From UBA12170 sp964293475 (GTDB lineage Bacteria > Bacteroidota > Bacteroidia > Bacteroidales > UBA12170), in the NCBI GenBank assembly GCA_964293475.1, contig CAXYYJ010000006.1:1-64000 (forward strand): DNA of 64,000 bases, written 5' to 3'. Below the pieces are notes generated by a model, which ran no database searches, was not told the origin of the DNA, and saw only the letters and a list, made by a program, of their open reading frames with translations. Both the position numbers and the translations under genes were made by a program. Shown here in pieces: positions 1 to 7,989 of the stretch (its first letter is position 1; each line of letters starts with the position of its first letter).

Positions 1-85
1 AATCCTTATTGTTTTACATTTAGGCTAAATTTTTTATATCGAACTCAGGTTAATAGGAGTAAAGGATAACGGAGCCATTGCCGGT

Positions 86-595
86 GTGCGTTCGGATGAG
101 GAAGTTCATATGCTTCAGGCGGCAGCCGAAATGTATTGCCAACCCAAGGTAACTCTACAATATAACGAGTTTGTTGTGCTGGGTAAAACTGTTCTTGAGG
201 CTGTGGTTACTAAAAACACAGAGGAGTTGGTATCTGCTCCCGATAAAAATGGTGATTATAAGGTATACGTTCGCAGGCATAGCCAAAACATTCTGGCCAA
301 TGGAATTTATATTCAAACATGGAAGTTGAAAAAACAATCAGCATCGGTTCAGATTAGATTTTCCGCTACAGAAAAGGCTTTTCTTGAACTCGTTAAAACA
401 CATCAGCCCATCAGCTTCAGCCAACTCAAAAAACATTTGAAAATTTCTTCCCCCAAACTCAATAAGTTGATCATTGATTTCATTCTTATTGATATTTTAA
501 CCCTCGGGATTTCGGAAAAAGGCTATTTTTACCAGCTCAATGCCGAATATTTACCAACAGATGAAACAGCTAAGGCTAATCAAAATAGTATTTAA
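86..595 (+). CDS. AlbA_2/Schlafen-type putative DNA-binding protein, 5'-damaged or partial
   Basis: The product resembles the second half of the Bacteroidota AlbA_2 ('putative DNA-binding domain', ATP-binding protein) family, followed by a small C-terminal helix-turn-helix-like region (around residues 90-150). Only a GTG start is available at 86. The reading frame is open from 29, and the residues just before the GTG (LIGVKDNGAIAG, from 50 on) are the usual continuation of the AlbA_2 core, so the true gene began further upstream. Stops lie in all useful frames within the first 30 bases, and residues resembling the preceding motif (SNSG) appear in another frame at 39-50. This suggests a frameshifted or truncated remnant, but the window edge hides the rest. 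Family assignment is from motif memory. Whether it is expressed is uncertain. Confidence 0.5.
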   Translation: MRSDEEVHMLQAAAEMYCQPKVTLQYNEFVVLGKTVLEAVVTKNTEELVSAPDKNGDYKVYVRRHSQNILANGIYIQTWKLKKQSASVQIRFSATEKAFLELVKTHQPISFSQLKKHLKISSPKLNKLIIDFILIDILTLGISEKGYFYQLNAEYLPTDETAKANQNSI

Positions 596-648
596 TGCTC
601 TGCTCATTTGAAGGTTAACTGCATTGAAATCAATTAGAAATACAAATT

Positions 649-936
649 ATGAAAATTCATACCAACGGCTCAGGAGGTAACGAGATTATAAAATTTCCGG
701 TTCAGTTCGACCTGAAAATAATCATGACTACCCCTTCAAACCATCAGGATAATGTGGATTCACTGGAGGCGGTGCTAAGAAATTTAAGCATTGACTTTTC
801 CAATTGGCGACATAAAATCAGTGATAAAGGAGCCTATACCAGCTACACCGTTAATGTTTTAATCATCTCTCAAAGCATTTTAACCCAGCTCTATGCTGAC
901 TTAAAAAATGTACCAGGAGTAAAACTTGCATTATAA
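649..936 (+). CDS. DUF493 (YbeD-like) family protein
   Basis: A 95-residue protein with the DUF493 pattern: an N-terminal strand ending in FPVQFDLKIIM, a central GAYTSYTVNV strand, and a C-terminal helix ending LYADLKNVPGVKLAL. E. coli YbeD is the best-known member; it has an ACT-like alpha/beta fold of unsettled function, so a small regulatory role is only a guess. The stop codon overlaps the ATG of the next gene by one base (TAATG), so it is probably translationally coupled to the ABC exporter genes. The length fits the family. Confidence 0.75.
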   Translation: MKIHTNGSGGNEIIKFPVQFDLKIIMTTPSNHQDNVDSLEAVLRNLSIDFSNWRHKISDKGAYTSYTVNVLIISQSILTQLYADLKNVPGVKLAL

Positions 937-1862
937 TGATTCAAATTCAAAATGTTAGCAAAGTATTCGGAACACATACCGCCCTTAAAAACCTAAGTTT
1001 AAAGGTTGAAAAAGGACAGTTCTACAGCCTTTTGGGGCCCAATGGAGCAGGTAAAACAACCTGCATCAATATTATTTCGAATATTGTAAAAGCCACTTCG
1101 GGGCAAGTGACTATTGGCGGATTCGATGTATTGAAAAACTCAACAAAAGTTAAAAAGCTCATTGGGGTGGTACCGCAGGAAATAGCTCTGTATGAAGATC
1201 TTACTGCTTTTGAAAATCTCAGGTTCTGGGGCAAAATAAATCAGGTAAAATCGACAATTCTTCCCCAAAAGATAAATGATATTCTGCGACTTCTCGATCT
1301 CTACGATCAACGAAATCAAAAGATTTCGTCCTATAGTGGTGGAATGAAACGACGCATTAATATTGCAGCCGCATTGCTCCACGACCCCGAAGTTTTGTTT
1401 ATGGACGAGCCAACTGTGGGTATCGACCCACAAAGCCGCCTTTTTACCTACGAGGTGTTTCAGAAACTTCACCAGCAAGGAATTACAATTTTCTATACAT
1501 CGCACAATATGGAGGAAGTTGAGAGGCTCTCAGATAAAATTGGAATCATAGACCACGGCCAGCTTATTGCCGAAGGCAGCCTGAACGAGCTCAAAAACAA
1601 TCTAAACCTTACCGAAACTTTGGTATTTACTCTAAACCAAAGTCCTGATGAGCGTTTTTTAAACATATTGAAGGATCAAAACATGAGCTTTATTTCTGAT
1701 AATAACCGCCTGTTAATCACATCGGAACAAATCAACTCTCAATTAGTAAATATGGTACAACTATTTGATAAACAAGAAATTAAAATCAGTTCCATCGAAA
1801 TACAAAAAGTAAACCTGGAAATGATTTTTCTGAAATTAACCGGTAATAAATTAAGAGAATAG
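936..1862 (+). CDS. ABC-2 type transporter ATP-binding protein
   Basis: Nucleotide-binding subunit of an ABC exporter of the DrrA/CcmA-like class, 308 residues. Visible motifs are Walker A GPNGAGKTT (about 34-42), the Q-loop at about 81, the signature YSGGMKRR (about 133-140), Walker B with the catalytic Glu in VLFMDEPT (about 153-160), and the H-loop in TSHNMEE. A C-terminal extension of about 90 residues follows, as is usual for DrrA-type subunits. It is coupled to the DUF493 gene upstream and separated by 2 bases from the permease gene downstream, so the two subunits form one cytoplasmic-membrane exporter. The substrate cannot be read from sequence; antibiotics, lipids or toxic compounds are typical for the class. 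It ends with TAG. Confidence 0.88.
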   Translation: MIQIQNVSKVFGTHTALKNLSLKVEKGQFYSLLGPNGAGKTTCINIISNIVKATSGQVTIGGFDVLKNSTKVKKLIGVVPQEIALYEDLTAFENLRFWGKINQVKSTILPQKINDILRLLDLYDQRNQKISSYSGGMKRRINIAAALLHDPEVLFMDEPTVGIDPQSRLFTYEVFQKLHQQGITIFYTSHNMEEVERLSDKIGIIDHGQLIAEGSLNELKNNLNLTETLVFTLNQSPDERFLNILKDQNMSFISDNNRLLITSEQINSQLVNMVQLFDKQEIKISSIEIQKVNLEMIFLKLTGNKLRE

Positions 1863-1864
1863 CT

Positions 1865-3088
1865 ATGTTCAATATTATATCCAAAGACTTATTGCAGGCC
1901 TTTAAAGATAAAAAAGGGCTCCTATTATCATTTCTGTTGCCTATAATTCTCATTGCTTTATTTGCAATGGTTTATGGGGGTTTTCAAAAAACCAGGAAAG
2001 ATATTGCTCAGGAAATTCTATTTTGCGATAACGACCAAAGCGCTTTAAGTGAGCAACTTAAAGAGAAGCTTATTGCTCAAAAAGAGTTAAAGCTTACTAT
2101 AAAAACTGCAGACGAAGCTGAAAATCTGATAAAAAATGGTGATTATCCTTCAGCGCTTATTGTTCACAAAGGCTTTGCCGACTCTATTGATGCCGGGAAA
2201 CAAGCCCCTGTTGAGTTTATATTCGACGAAAGCCGCGAAATAGAAATGGGACTTACCCAAAAAGCGCTGATGACTACTCTTATGCCATTTCTGGGCAAAC
2301 AAGGAAGTAAAGGACAGATTCACAGCCTTATCGATGAAAAATATGGAGCCGATATGCCCGAAGAATTGCTTCAGGAAATTCACAAGGATGTGGATAGCCA
2401 ATTTATGGGTGATGAAAGCGACAAAAGTAATGAGCCAACTAATATTTCCACACGGTCAGTCGCAGTAAAAGAAGAAATGCCCTGGGGATTGATTCAGGCT
2501 TTTGCAGGCACCTCTGTTATGATGCTCCTGTTTAGCATATCCGGAATGGGTGGCACCCTTATCAGAGAAAGAGAAACCGGAACTCTAAAGCGAATTCTCT
2601 ACAGCCCCGTTAAACCCTGGGAAATTTTGCTCGGCAAACTATCCAGTGGGTTTATTTTTGCCATGATTCAAATGGCCATTTTAATCGCTTTTGTTTGGCT
2701 GGCCTTTGGCCTGGATATCTTTAGAAATTTCGGCGGATTGATCCTTCTAACAACAGCCACTGCATTGGCAGCTAGTGGATTCGGCATATTCATTGCAGCA
2801 CTGGCAAAAAGCCAAAAACAAGTAGAGAGTCTTTCGCTTATCATTATTTTAGTAATGTCGGCATTGGGTGGAAGCATGATGCCCCTGTTTTTATTCCCCG
2901 AATTTATGAAAGTAATTGCCCATTTTACACTGAATTATTGGGCTATTGATGGTTTCTTCGATGTGTTAGGCCGTGATGTGGGATTTGTTGGTGCTATCTA
3001 CAATTCTTCTATGCTTTTTGGTTTCGCTATTATTAGCAGCACTCTTGCCATTTTCATTTATAATCAGAACCTAAAAAAAGACTTCTAA
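1865..3088 (+). CDS. ABC-2 type transporter permease
   Basis: Membrane subunit of the exporter, 407 residues. It has one N-terminal membrane segment (around 20-40), a large extracytoplasmic domain (around 45-210), then five hydrophobic segments, the topology of ABC2_membrane_3 permeases (YhhJ/YhiH-like). The motif GTLIRERETGTLKRILYSPV before the second membrane segment is typical of the family. It directly follows the ATPase gene (2-base gap) and precedes yaaA by one base, so the genes from 649 to about 4021 probably form one transcript. The substrate is unknown. Confidence 0.85.
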   Translation: MFNIISKDLLQAFKDKKGLLLSFLLPIILIALFAMVYGGFQKTRKDIAQEILFCDNDQSALSEQLKEKLIAQKELKLTIKTADEAENLIKNGDYPSALIVHKGFADSIDAGKQAPVEFIFDESREIEMGLTQKALMTTLMPFLGKQGSKGQIHSLIDEKYGADMPEELLQEIHKDVDSQFMGDESDKSNEPTNISTRSVAVKEEMPWGLIQAFAGTSVMMLLFSISGMGGTLIRERETGTLKRILYSPVKPWEILLGKLSSGFIFAMIQMAILIAFVWLAFGLDIFRNFGGLILLTTATALAASGFGIFIAALAKSQKQVESLSLIIILVMSALGGSMMPLFLFPEFMKVIAHFTLNYWAIDGFFDVLGRDVGFVGAIYNSSMLFGFAIISSTLAIFIYNQNLKKDF

Positions 3089-3089
3089 A

Positions 3090-3854
3090 ATGATAGTTGT
3101 CATTTCTCCCGCTAAAACCCTGGATTTTGAAACCCCAGTAAAAGTCAATGGACAAACTGAGGCTGCGTTTCTTAAGGACAGCAAAATCCTGGTGAATGAG
3201 TTAAGGAAACTAAAAGCTGATGAGTTAGCCAAGCTCATGTCGGTTAGCCCTAAAATTGCCTGGCTAACTCTCGAACGCTATGCCCAATGGCAGCTTCCTT
3301 TCCCTGCAAGCTCAACACGACAAGCTATTTTTGCTTTCAAAGGCGAAGTTTACCATGGGTTAGATAGCTACTCTCTAACACAGGAGCAGGTTGAATATGC
3401 TCAAAATCATCTCCGTATTTTATCAGGACTCTACGGTATTCTAAAACCCCTCGACATGATTATGCCATACAGACTCGAGATGGGAACAAAATTATCTGCC
3501 CAGCAATACAAAGACCTCTATGAATTTTGGGGGGAAAAACTTTCCAAATCTTTGGTAAAAACAGCCCGTGAAGCCAATATTAAAACAATTGTAAATCTGG
3601 CATCTCTGGAATATTTTAAATCCATCAACAATTCATCATTAAAGCTACCAGTTATTACTCCGGTTTTTAAAGAGTCGAAAGGCGATCAGTTTCAGGTGGT
3701 GAGCATCTTTGCTAAAAAAGCACGTGGACTCATGACTCGTTTTATCATTGAAAATCAGATCAATACCCCTGATGGATTAAAACATTTTGATAAAGAAGGC
3801 TATTTCTTTAATGATTCACTAAGTACATCTAACGAACTAATATTTACCCGCTAA
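3090..3854 (+). CDS. yaaA: YaaA family peroxide-stress protein
   Basis: A 254-residue member of the YaaA/DUF328 family, recognised from the N-terminus MIVVISPAKTLDFETP and from the blocks LYGILKPLDMIMPYRLEMGT and ARGLMTRFIIEN. E. coli YaaA lowers intracellular free iron during hydrogen peroxide stress, and the fold has been linked to DNA binding. The length matches the family (about 250-260). It sits one base after the ABC permease stop and its own stop overlaps the next small gene, which implies co-transcription. The function is carried over from the family. Confidence 0.9.
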   Translation: MIVVISPAKTLDFETPVKVNGQTEAAFLKDSKILVNELRKLKADELAKLMSVSPKIAWLTLERYAQWQLPFPASSTRQAIFAFKGEVYHGLDSYSLTQEQVEYAQNHLRILSGLYGILKPLDMIMPYRLEMGTKLSAQQYKDLYEFWGEKLSKSLVKTAREANIKTIVNLASLEYFKSINNSSLKLPVITPVFKESKGDQFQVVSIFAKKARGLMTRFIIENQINTPDGLKHFDKEGYFFNDSLSTSNELIFTR

Positions 3855-4021
3855 TGATTATAACACTATTTATTTTAGGTCTCATTTCTATTATTATAGG
3901 AATTTGGAGCATTTTTAAAAAGAAGGGCATTTTAGCATTCTTCTTTATTTTTATGGGAATCATATTGGCAATGGTAGGTTGGGTTGTAGTTTATTTATAT
4001 CCTCACACTTTGCCTTTTTAG
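3854..4021 (+). CDS. small two-helix membrane protein (55 aa)
   Basis: A short gene whose ATG overlaps the yaaA stop (TAATG). The 55-residue product is almost entirely hydrophobic: one membrane segment at about 2-20, a basic turn FKKKG, then a second segment at about 25-49, ending in TAG. Exact stop-start overlap with yaaA and clean two-helix topology argue for a real gene rather than chance. I do not recognise a family; similar small membrane proteins are common at operon ends. No function is assigned. Confidence 0.5.
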   Translation: MIITLFILGLISIIIGIWSIFKKKGILAFFFIFMGIILAMVGWVVVYLYPHTLPF

Positions 4022-4466
4022 TGCTTTTAAATTGCAGGGTTTTTCACTAATTCCACTCTTTCGAGTTATTAACAAAACCACTTTTTCATCAATCCCAAAA
4101 TCAGTCCGTATCGCTTAATTTATCTGGATTTTATCCATATAGTTATTAACATCCATCCTTTAATAAATTACTTAAACTTCAAGTCTTACATGCGGTTTTC
4201 AATTTTAATTTAGTATCAGATTAAAACCGTTAGTTTTTGATTCATTTTATTAGAAGAATGAGCACAAAAGAGTAAATAATCTGATGCAGATTACATTTGG
4301 CCTTTGGCGTTCGTTTTTTCAATGCAAATGGGGAGTGAGTCATTTAACAGGTTCGCATTTTACTGAATATAACCACCTGGTGACTCCTTTTTGGAGCTCT
4401 CACTTGATGAATTGAACATTTTATTAAAAAAAATCAAGGTTTAACAGAGTAAAAAAAAGGGGGAGT
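4022..4466. other. 445-bp intergenic region, long leader of the next gene
   Basis: No coding potential, tRNA or clear terminator was seen. An exact TAnnTTTG element lies at 4292-4299, which would give the downstream small secreted protein a leader of about 160 nt. That leader contains imperfect inverted segments (GGAGTGAGTCA near 4331 and GGTGACTCC near 4379), but no riboswitch class could be recognised. Confidence 0.4.
4292..4299 (+). promoter_or_regulatory. putative Bacteroidota -7 element TACATTTG
   Basis: Exact match to the Bacteroidota housekeeping -7 consensus TAnnTTTG, about 168 bases upstream of the ATG at 4467. No good -33 TTTG at the usual spacing, so this is tentative. Confidence 0.3.
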
Positions 4467-4769
4467 ATGAAAAAACGAATTATTGTTTTCTTTTTATATC
4501 TATTATTAATTACAAGTACCAATTATATCTGGAGCCAACCCAACCCAGGGGATTCGCAGCTGGGTGCTGCCAGTGGGCAAACAGTTGGACATGTTCCTGG
4601 CGGGGGAGCCGATTTGGAAGGCGGGCTATTTATGCTGCTTGTCCCGGCATTACTTTATTTTGCCGTGAAGTTTAAATGGAATTTTTCAGGTTTTTATCAT
4701 AAAGCCAGATCGAGATTCTGTAGAATCAAATTTTCATTTATCTATTCTATCTGGGCTCTTAAATCCTGA
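4467..4769 (+). CDS. small secreted or membrane-anchored protein
   Basis: A 100-residue protein with an N-terminal signal peptide (MKKRIIVFFLYLLLITSTNY, cleavage probably after the WSQ around residue 24), a Gly/Pro-rich linker with GGGADLEGG, a hydrophobic segment (GLFMLLVPALLYFAVKF) and a basic tail. Short signal-linker-membrane proteins of this kind are common in Bacteroidota, but I know no function for them. A purine-rich GGGGGAG lies just before the ATG. Its 3' end overlaps the convergent glycosyltransferase gene by 11 bases, so the last residues may not be conserved. Confidence 0.55.
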   Translation: MKKRIIVFFLYLLLITSTNYIWSQPNPGDSQLGAASGQTVGHVPGGGADLEGGLFMLLVPALLYFAVKFKWNFSGFYHKARSRFCRIKFSFIYSIWALKS

Positions 4770-5625
4770 TATAGTTCTTGTATTCTCCAACCCTGTATCC
4801 TGTATATTTCTCCATACTATGCAAGAGAAATTTTATTAGCCCAAATTTCCTTTTGGTAGGATCAAAATTGAATGCCCAGTTTTTACGGGCTATTCGGTTT
4901 TGCATAACCAGTGGATGCTCATCCTGAAATTTTGCCAATGAATCAATGGATGAATAATCGAAACTATCAGTGGGTTTGTTTTTGGTAACATATTGATCGG
5001 AATGCCAAAGCTTCATAAAATTGCTGATTTTTGCACTTTGTTGTTCCGGTGGTTTAACCCAGCCATAATGATAAATGAAAGCATCAATCAATTTAACTTT
5101 AAGCTTTTGATTATTTAACCGGAATCCCTGAGCATCCTTATAAGACCTTATTCCCAGCCCATTTCTAATAACTCTGATTTCTCTGCGATACCATTTTCTA
5201 CTATCGCCAACAAAATCGTAGGATCCATAAAAATGCAAATACTTAAATAACAACCCCTGAACTTGTGGATCATCTTTGTATTGCAACATGGCATGTTTTA
5301 TTTTCTCCAGATACTTCTCATGAACCACTTCATCTCCCTGAATATAGAAGCACCAATCGGAGTCGGTTGATACATGCGCAAGTGCTTTATCTGTTTCCAC
5401 TGCCAAAACCCTGCCACCTTCGCGAAGGCTTAAATCCCAAAGGGTTTCTACAATTCGGATTTTGGGGCTTTGAATTCCCTGAATCAGGGCTAAAGTATCG
5501 TCATCCGACTTTCCCACTGCCACAATAAACTCGTCGCAAATGGGCAGAATGCTTTTGATACTTTCCACTATTGGGTAATCGTACAGAATGGCATTTCGAA
5601 TAAAAGTAAACCCGCTTATTTTCAT
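4759..5625 (-). CDS. glycosyltransferase (GT2-like, GT-A fold)
   Basis: A 288-residue soluble protein. The start MKISGFTFIRNAILYDYPIVESIKSILP and the following DEFIVAVGKSDDDT are typical of small Bacteroidota GT2-like transferases. The segment DSDWCFYIQGDEVVHEKY (about 90-107) provides the acidic metal/nucleotide-sugar motif. No membrane segment is present, so it acts at the cytoplasmic face, probably on surface glycan or lipid-linked sugar. Donor and acceptor are not readable. It is a single gene downstream of purB on the same strand, with a -7 element only a few bases before the ATG. Confidence 0.75.
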   Translation of the reverse strand: MKISGFTFIRNAILYDYPIVESIKSILPICDEFIVAVGKSDDDTLALIQGIQSPKIRIVETLWDLSLREGGRVLAVETDKALAHVSTDSDWCFYIQGDEVVHEKYLEKIKHAMLQYKDDPQVQGLLFKYLHFYGSYDFVGDSRKWYRREIRVIRNGLGIRSYKDAQGFRLNNQKLKVKLIDAFIYHYGWVKPPEQQSAKISNFMKLWHSDQYVTKNKPTDSFDYSSIDSLAKFQDEHPLVMQNRIARKNWAFNFDPTKRKFGLIKFLLHSMEKYTGYRVGEYKNYIRI

Positions 5626-5630
5626 TGTTT

Positions 5631-5638
5631 CAAAAATA
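5631..5638 (-). promoter_or_regulatory. putative -7 element TATTTTTG
   Basis: Exact TAnnTTTG match on the minus strand, five bases upstream of the glycosyltransferase ATG at 5625. It would give an extremely short leader or leaderless transcript. Confidence 0.3.
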
Positions 5639-5643
5639 CCCCC

Positions 5644-6996
5644 CTAATAATTAATAATGCCAGTGTAATTGGATGGGGTAATATTACGCAATTCGGCTTT
5701 AATTTCGTCAGCAACCTTCAGGTTATCAATAAAAAGTGCGAACGATTGGCCATTCATTTTCTCATTGGTTCTTGTGAGCGCCTTTAAAGCTTCGTAGGGA
5801 TTGGGGTAATTCTCGCGGCGCAGTATGGTTTGAATGGCTTCGGCAATAACAGCCCAATTATTTTCCAGGTCATCGGCAATTCGTTGTTCGTTAAGAATCA
5901 ATTTATCGATCCCTTTCCTTAACGATTGAAGAGCAATAAGCATGTGAGCCAGTGGCACCCCAATATTTCTTGTCACGGTGGAATCGGTTAAATCGCGCTG
6001 AAGGCGCGACACTGGTAATTTTGCCGACAGATGTTCAAAAATGGCATTTGCCAGGCCAATATTTCCTTCGGAGTTTTCAAAATCAATAGGATTCACCTTA
6101 TGCGGCATCGCACTCGAACCAACTTCGCCAGCTTTTATTTTCTGTTTAAAATAATCCATGGAAATATAACTCCACATATCGCGGTTTAAATCGAGAAGAA
6201 TGGTATTTATCCTTTTCAAATTGTCGAAAAAAGCAGCCAGATAATCATAATGCTCAATTTGCGTGGTATTTTGTAAGCGAACAAGACCCAAATGGTCAGC
6301 CACAAAACGATTACCAAAATCTACCCAGTCAATATGAGGATAAGCCACATGATGAGCATTAAAATTTCCCGTTGCCCCGCCAAATTTTGCCGCAAAAGGA
6401 ATTTGATGGAGCATGGACAATTGGTTTTTCAACCTTTCAACAAACACAAAAATTTCTTTCCCAAGTCTGGTGGGTGATGCGGGCTGTCCGTGGGTTCTAG
6501 CCAACATAGGAATATGGCGCCAGGTTTCGGCTTTTTGAGCGAGCTCATCAATTAATTGCTCCAATTCGGGCAAAATCACTTCGGCAAAACCATGTTTTAA
6601 ACTCATGGGTGTGGCGGTATTGTTGATGTCCTGACTTGTCAAGCCAAAGTGAATAAACTCTTTAAACTGGCTTAGCCCCAAAAGGTCAAATTTTTCTTTT
6701 AAAAAGTACTCCACCGCCTTAACATCGTGGTTGGTTGTTTTCTCAATTTCTTTAATTCGCAAGGCATCGTGGGAGCTAAAGTGCTGATAAATTGCGCGCA
6801 ATTGAGGAAAAACCCCGCAAGAAAAATCCTTTAGCTGAGGCAAAGGCAATTGACATAGGGCAATAAAATACTCTATTTCCACCCATACACGATACTTAAT
6901 AAGCCCTTCTTCAGAAAAATAAAGACTTAATTTTTCAGTTTTATTCCGGTAGCGTCCATCCACTGGTGATATGGCGTTGAGATGAGTAAGTTCCAT
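5644..6996 (-). CDS. purB: adenylosuccinate lyase
   Basis: Catalyses two steps of purine synthesis: release of fumarate from SAICAR to give AICAR, and from adenylosuccinate to give AMP. The 450-residue protein belongs to the fumarase/aspartase superfamily. Visible are the substrate-binding TSQDINNTA (about 120-128), the THGQPASPT block with a conserved His (about 168-176) and the signature GSSAMPHKVNP (about 293-303), whose mobile loop carries the catalytic serine. It resembles the longer, E. coli-type PurB (about 455 aa). The gene has its own -7 element 17 bases upstream and is followed after 18 bases by the glycosyltransferase gene. Confidence 0.95.
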   Translation of the reverse strand: MELTHLNAISPVDGRYRNKTEKLSLYFSEEGLIKYRVWVEIEYFIALCQLPLPQLKDFSCGVFPQLRAIYQHFSSHDALRIKEIEKTTNHDVKAVEYFLKEKFDLLGLSQFKEFIHFGLTSQDINNTATPMSLKHGFAEVILPELEQLIDELAQKAETWRHIPMLARTHGQPASPTRLGKEIFVFVERLKNQLSMLHQIPFAAKFGGATGNFNAHHVAYPHIDWVDFGNRFVADHLGLVRLQNTTQIEHYDYLAAFFDNLKRINTILLDLNRDMWSYISMDYFKQKIKAGEVGSSAMPHKVNPIDFENSEGNIGLANAIFEHLSAKLPVSRLQRDLTDSTVTRNIGVPLAHMLIALQSLRKGIDKLILNEQRIADDLENNWAVIAEAIQTILRRENYPNPYEALKALTRTNEKMNGQSFALFIDNLKVADEIKAELRNITPSNYTGIINY

Positions 6997-7013
6997 AATC
7001 TAAAAATTTTGCA

Positions 7014-7021
7014 CAAAGATA
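7014..7021 (-). promoter_or_regulatory. putative purB -7 element TATCTTTG
   Basis: Exact TAnnTTTG on the minus strand, 17 bases before the purB ATG. This is the spacing expected for a short Bacteroidota leader. The -33 box is not obvious. Confidence 0.4.
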
Positions 7022-7257
7022 AGCATTTAGCCTAAAAAGCTGTGCTCATAAAATGCCTTTCCATTCACTGGGGAAGTATTTATGACCAAAAAATTCTGGT
7101 GGATGGTTCTTCGAAAAAAGAACAACATTCAGGTTATTCAGCCCAAATCGGTTGGCTTTGTATTCCAATGGTTCTCAGGTTAATTAATGTTAAGAATCAA
7201 CCAGAGCACCAAAAGTTCAATCGAAAACCTTTAGTTTTGGCGTCTAATAGATTTTGA

Positions 7258-7989
7258 ATGAAATACCGATTAATATTAGATTTTGGAAATACTTTGAAAA
7301 AAGTTGCTGTTTTTAGCGGTGAAATCATGCTAGAAAACAGGTCGACCGAAACTGATATTGTTCAGATAATTGAAGAATTTAAGCAGAAGTACAAAACCAT
7401 TGAAAATGCCATTCTCTGCAATGTTATTAAAGTTGATTTGCATTTTATCAGTTATTTAAAATCGAATTTCAAACTTATCCATTTCAACCACGAAACGCCC
7501 ATTCCTTTAGATAATCAATACCTTACTCCGCAAACCCTGGGGAAAGACCGGCTGGCAGCTGCCGTTGGAGCCCATTTTCTTTTTCCATTGCAAAATATTT
7601 TAGTAATAGATGCCGGAAGCAGTATTACTTATGACCTTGTGAGTAAATCGGGGGAATATTTAGGCGGTGCCATTTCGTTGGGCATCAGACTTAAGGCCCG
7701 GGCGCTAAATCAATTTACAGATATGCTTCCACTTGCTAATGTACCTCCCCATACCCCAGTGCTTGGCAACGATACCATGACATGCCTTAACAGTGGCATA
7801 GTTAATGGAACTATTGCCGAAGTGAATGGGATGATAGAAAACTACAAATCGCTTTACGACGATTTAAAAATAATTTTAACCGGCGGTGATGTTTATTATT
7901 TTGAAAAAAGCCTAAAATATAACATCTTTGCAGCCGAAAATTTAGTGCTCACAGGCTTAAATTATATACTTCAGTTTAATGAACAATAG
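7258..7989 (+). CDS. coaX: type III pantothenate kinase
   Basis: First step of coenzyme A synthesis: ATP-dependent phosphorylation of pantothenate, by the CoaX (type III) enzyme of the ASKHA fold. The 243-residue sequence shows the phosphate-1 motif LILDFGNTLKK (about 5-15), the substrate motif TLGKDRLAAAVGA (about 94-106), the phosphate-2 DAGSSITYDLV (about 120-130) and the glycine-rich adenosine motif LTGGDVYYF near the C-terminus. Its length is normal for CoaX. The end overlaps the next gene by 11 bases, an operon arrangement (coaX, outer-membrane protein, TPR protein, lptC, CorC-like) that I believe is recurrent in Bacteroidales-related genomes. Confidence 0.92.
   Translation: MKYRLILDFGNTLKKVAVFSGEIMLENRSTETDIVQIIEEFKQKYKTIENAILCNVIKVDLHFISYLKSNFKLIHFNHETPIPLDNQYLTPQTLGKDRLAAAVGAHFLFPLQNILVIDAGSSITYDLVSKSGEYLGGAISLGIRLKARALNQFTDMLPLANVPPHTPVLGNDTMTCLNSGIVNGTIAEVNGMIENYKSLYDDLKIILTGGDVYYFEKSLKYNIFAAENLVLTGLNYILQFNEQ

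Noticed and set aside
7042..7257. Open frame of 71 codons just before coaX
   Set aside because: Composition is not protein-like, no family resemblance, and it covers the purB/coaX divergent promoter region.
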